Notes under the pieces: model-generated
What the model was told of the DNA's origin: nothing
Database searches by the model: none
What the model saw: only the letters and a program-made list of their open reading frames with translations
In this document: positions 5,499 through 5,644 of the stretch, piece after piece
Layout of the letters: the number at the start of each line of letters is the position of its first letter
Numbering within the stretch: position 1 is the first letter of the stretch
From: Deltaproteobacteria bacterium
GTDB taxonomy: Bacteria; Desulfobacterota; Desulfobacteria; Desulfobacterales; Desulfosalsimonadaceae
Direction: 5' to 3'
Assembly: GCA_024280875.1 (NCBI GenBank)
Contig: JAJRPH010000299.1
Span: 1-5,644 of the forward strand
Length of the DNA stretch: 5,644 nucleotides
Program-made: the position numbers and the translations under genes

Positions 5499-5644
5499 GT
5501 TATCCTTGTCCGAAAATTGTTCCTATGGCTGATCTCGTAATGACAGTTTCTAATGGTTTATGAAACGCGGTTAACATGTTCCACCCTTCGCCTCCATCCA
5601 ATGTTAATCCATCAGACACTTACGTATAGTTTTACCCTCTGTTC

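Larger units (their letters stand above)
5252..5644. other. Non-coding right end of the window: mobile-element relic plus unassigned sequence
   Basis: This 393-base stretch has no intact conventional gene. 5252-5303 is a short AT-rich tail after the ATPase gene with a near-perfect 17-bp palindrome (5282-5298, CCAGGTGT-T-ACACATGG, one mismatch) but no T-tract, so no standard terminator is visible for the TonB operon. 5304-5498 is the inverted-repeat element listed separately. 5498-5644 shows only short open stretches on both strands, with stops in all frames except an open run from 5553 to the window edge. It also has an 8-bp palindrome AACATGTT (5573-5580). I could not assign it to any gene or RNA family. 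Confidence 0.7.

Noticed and set aside
5553..5644. Open frame starting at ATG 5553 and running off the window
   Set aside because: Only about 30 codons are visible, with no ribosome site and no recognisable residues, so it cannot be supported as a gene start.
5498..5644. Possible structured RNA or group II intron/IS fragment on the minus strand
   Set aside because: Some stretches vaguely recall intron-like sequence, but no domain V hairpin, conserved ends or coding match could be shown.
1..5644. CRISPR array, tRNA or rRNA genes
   Set aside because: No regularly spaced identical repeats were seen, nor any tRNA cloverleaf with a TTC-arm, nor any rRNA signature, on either strand.

Overview
The window holds two transcription units on the + strand and a mobile-element relic at its right edge. 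Gene content and style (an ExbB/ExbD/TonB set, a CooC-type nickel-ATPase relative, moderate GC, many short inverted repeats) suggest a Gram-negative anaerobe, most likely a Desulfobacterota (Desulfobacteraceae-like) sulfate reducer. That placement is inferred from gene style only; there is no phylogenetic marker here.

Layout: (1) 23-775, a membrane-anchored protein with a pentapeptide repeat and a four-cysteine zinc ribbon, closed by a strong and possibly bidirectional hairpin terminator (839-892). (2) 961-5251, a five-gene unit. It encodes a secreted protein made almost entirely of about 20 units of 24-25 residues carrying DxNxDGxxD calcium-type loops. Then come ExbB, ExbD and TonB, and last a CooC/MinD-like P-loop ATPase with the CxC motif of nickel-handling CooC proteins. 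Spacings are 15, 12, 126 and 10 nt. The one long gap (exbD-tonB) is almost entirely filled by a 103-bp imperfect palindrome that looks like a dispersed miniature repeat; without it the gap would be about 24 nt. (3) 5252-5644, non-coding except for a compact element bounded by 24-bp inverted repeats (5305-5328 and 5474-5497). Between these lies a 52-codon reading frame resembling the C-terminal helix-turn-helix of REP-associated tyrosine transposases (RAYT), so it looks like an internally deleted, non-autonomous derivative. The last ~147 bases could not be assigned.

How the genes may work together: ExbB-ExbD forms the proton-driven motor of the inner membrane and TonB transmits its energy to an outer-membrane partner. 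No TonB-dependent receptor is in the window. The exported repeat protein heads the operon and so may be a periplasmic or surface partner of this dedicated TonB system. The CooC-like ATPase at the end raises the possibility of a link to metal (nickel) acquisition and insertion. These functional links are inferences from operon structure.
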